A stretch of 64,000 bases of DNA from Fasciolopsis buskii (Eukaryota; Platyhelminthes; Trematoda; Plagiorchiida; Fasciolidae). Both the position numbers and the translations under genes were made by a program. The DNA lies in the NCBI GenBank assembly GCA_008360955.1, contig LUCM01007681.1, forward strand, positions 310,001-374,000. Direction: 5' to 3'. Under the pieces are notes generated by a model that was not told the origin of the DNA, made no database searches, and was given only the letters and a program-made list of their open reading frames with translations. This document shows positions 62,101 through 64,000 of the stretch, piece after piece (the stretch's first letter is position 1; each line of letters starts with the position of its first letter).

Positions 62101-64000
62101 ATATTATTGTACTAAAGGTACAATTCAGGGCAACCAGTTGCACTATCGTATGGATACTCAGGCTGAAAAATCTCATTAGTCTGTTATCCTTGTTCAGGTT
62201 TCCCCATGTTGAGTTACTTTGACAATCACAACGTATGAATTGTAAAAACACGTCAATGTTCATTCGCGTCTTACTCTATAATACAATGTCACTGCCAATT
62301 TGGCACATCCATTGGGACCCGCGAAGTTCCTTCTTGGGCTTTCTATGACACTACCAACTGTCGCATCGGATTAGGAATGGAAAATGTTTGCAAGGTGAAC
62401 CTTATTACGTTTAGCATGTGACCTCATAAATAAGACAGTGAACACTCATGAAAATGTCAAATCTGCCTAATCTACAGTTCCGGGTTTTAGCCATATTATG
62501 AAGCACTCGGTTTGCAACCAAAAAGTAAGAGCTGGAACACGGAGGCGCTTCACTGCAAGGAACTACAAACCCGGGGTCTTTGAGAGATTATCCCCTGAAT
62601 CAGTCAAACTTGCCAGTTTGACTCTCCTTAATTGTGACGCATTCGATCGTCGGCACAGTCACTGCCTTTGTACAGAATTATAGATTCCAGTAAGTTGAGC
62701 TTACTCAATTCACATAATTGTGGTGATATGAATGTGCAATATGATTTGCCACTTATTACTATAAACGTACGGTTCGAGGAGAAAAACAGATGCCCCAAGC
62801 TAACAGTACTTCTGAACAGCAGACATGGGCTTTGATAGTATATTTCACCAAACTGTCAACCGGGTGGAGTATGCAAGTGAACATCAGAGACCAATCATAC
62901 AATTTACAGTAAAATAATCATTTCTTGACTAATAAACTGACTCATTTTATAGAAACTAGCGACCTGTTGGAAATAGCATTCGCATTCTTCTCACTAGATT
63001 GCTGAAATTCAAAAGTATTGGCATGTCACTCAGCAGTATGTCATTTTGAAAAGATTTCACGTTTTTATTTGTCAAACTTCTATAAGGATCCACGTTCAGG
63101 TGTACCTACCCGTAAGTGATTCTTGCACCGGCTTCGTAATTGAGTTATCTCATGTTAGCAAAGCAATCAAAATGCTTGTTATCATCAGGAAGGACGACTC
63201 GGTTGATAAACTCATGTCTGACGTTTTTTCGGTCGAATATCCATGTGGCGTTGATTTGAGGTGTGTACAGCTACGGAACTAACTTCTCTTACAACCACAG
63301 ATGGCAACGACACTTTTGAGCACTATTGAGTTTACTTCCCCGTTTTCAGTATCCGCGTAATGTTGAAAATCGTGTGCAACACTGGATGTTATTATGTTCA
63401 CATTCAACATCCTGGTTGCTAGGTATTCCTAGATTGCAAAAGCAACAAAAAAGGGATCCAAACGGCAAATGATCTTACTTTTGCTAAAGAACACAACTAT
63501 CCACTGAACAAAAGTGTTTACTTTCATTACCACAAGCGCATTACAAAGGCAACACAAATTCCAGTTTTGTGTGTTATATAACAGCCTGCAGTAAACAGCC
63601 ATAATACGGTGATTCAGTGTTTTCACCAAACGGTACATTGATTAGATAAAAAGAATAAGTTAACAAGACATATCACTCATCCGGCATGACGCTAAACAAC
63701 AGTTTTTCCACTAGTCGATAAACGATAGGTTGCATGGGATGTTAGCAATGAGCTCAGCGCTACAAATCATATAAAACAGAATGCCGTGGTTAGTAGGTAT
63801 ACCCTGGTTCTGTCCACTAAACCTGGAGTTGGTATTGCTTTCGTGCTAACAAACACCGTGGCAAAACAACAAATGCATTCTGTCAACTCAAATTTCTAGG
63901 AAATAAATTTTAATTATTTCAGATAAAGACCTAGAATGCCATCGATATCTAATAACCATGTAAAAAGCAGTGATTTTGAAAGAAACTCTCTGATCAGGTA
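56162..64000. other. AT-rich stretch, no supported gene
   Basis: Frames of 60-107 codons occur on both strands (for example 60489-60806 plus, 60990-61313 minus), without splice borders or domains I can support. At about 61565-61600 the minus strand has a ggaagtaaa-like tail similar to SINE family A, with no head. No tRNA, microsatellite or coding domain was recognised. Confidence 0.4.

Noticed and set aside
1..64000. Prokaryotic-type system, CRISPR array, operon, riboswitch or rRNA
   Set aside because: No regularly spaced repeats, no ribosome-binding-site-led gene arrays, and no long frames; splice-type signals and retroelements point to an animal nuclear genome.

Overview
The window looks like AT-rich nuclear DNA from an animal. 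The best guess is a flatworm, probably a trematode. This rests on four things: no long uninterrupted reading frames, exon-sized open frames next to plausible splice sites, a decayed GIY-YIG-type Penelope-like retroelement, and several tRNA-derived SINE copies. The phylum call is an inference from the element types and from one 45-nt intron; no marker gene identifies the species. I found no bacterial-type operon, rRNA, CRISPR array or plausible intact tRNA gene.

The best-supported features are repeats. A 5'-truncated Penelope-like element lies on the minus strand at about 8.28-9.69 kb. It keeps reverse-transcriptase motifs and a C-terminal GIY-YIG nuclease remnant, but is killed by stops, frameshifts and a YVND catalytic box. 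A tRNA-derived SINE family (called family A here) has copies at 15.6 kb (+), 20.5 kb (+), 32.8 kb (-) and, more diverged, 53.1 kb (+). In all four the A and B boxes are about 44 nt apart. A second tRNA-derived family (family B) has two copies facing each other at 47.16-47.34 and 47.55-47.73 kb, forming a large imperfect inverted repeat. Smaller repeats are a GATA-type microsatellite at 37.14-37.26 kb, a TA run at 29.58 kb and a GC-richer block at 50.1-50.4 kb.

The best protein-coding candidate is a three-exon gene on the minus strand at 38.06-38.59 kb. It would encode a basic protein of 120 residues, has in-phase splice junctions and includes a 45-nt intron. I do not recognise the protein. 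Other exon-like frames, each weak alone, fall in loose groups: minus strand at 3.76-4.00, 33.2-33.5, 37.59-37.69, 45.36-46.72, 52.1-52.5 and 55.5-56.16 kb; plus strand at 18.5, 30.88-32.03, 38.64-38.91 and 54.63-54.90 kb. None shows a domain I can name. In sequence this AT-rich, open frames of 60-130 codons are expected several times by chance, so these calls need transcripts or homology.

The rest reads as intron or intergenic sequence with nothing I can name. I found no convincing undescribed system. The most unusual local structure is the family B inverted pair, which would fold into a long hairpin RNA if transcribed through.
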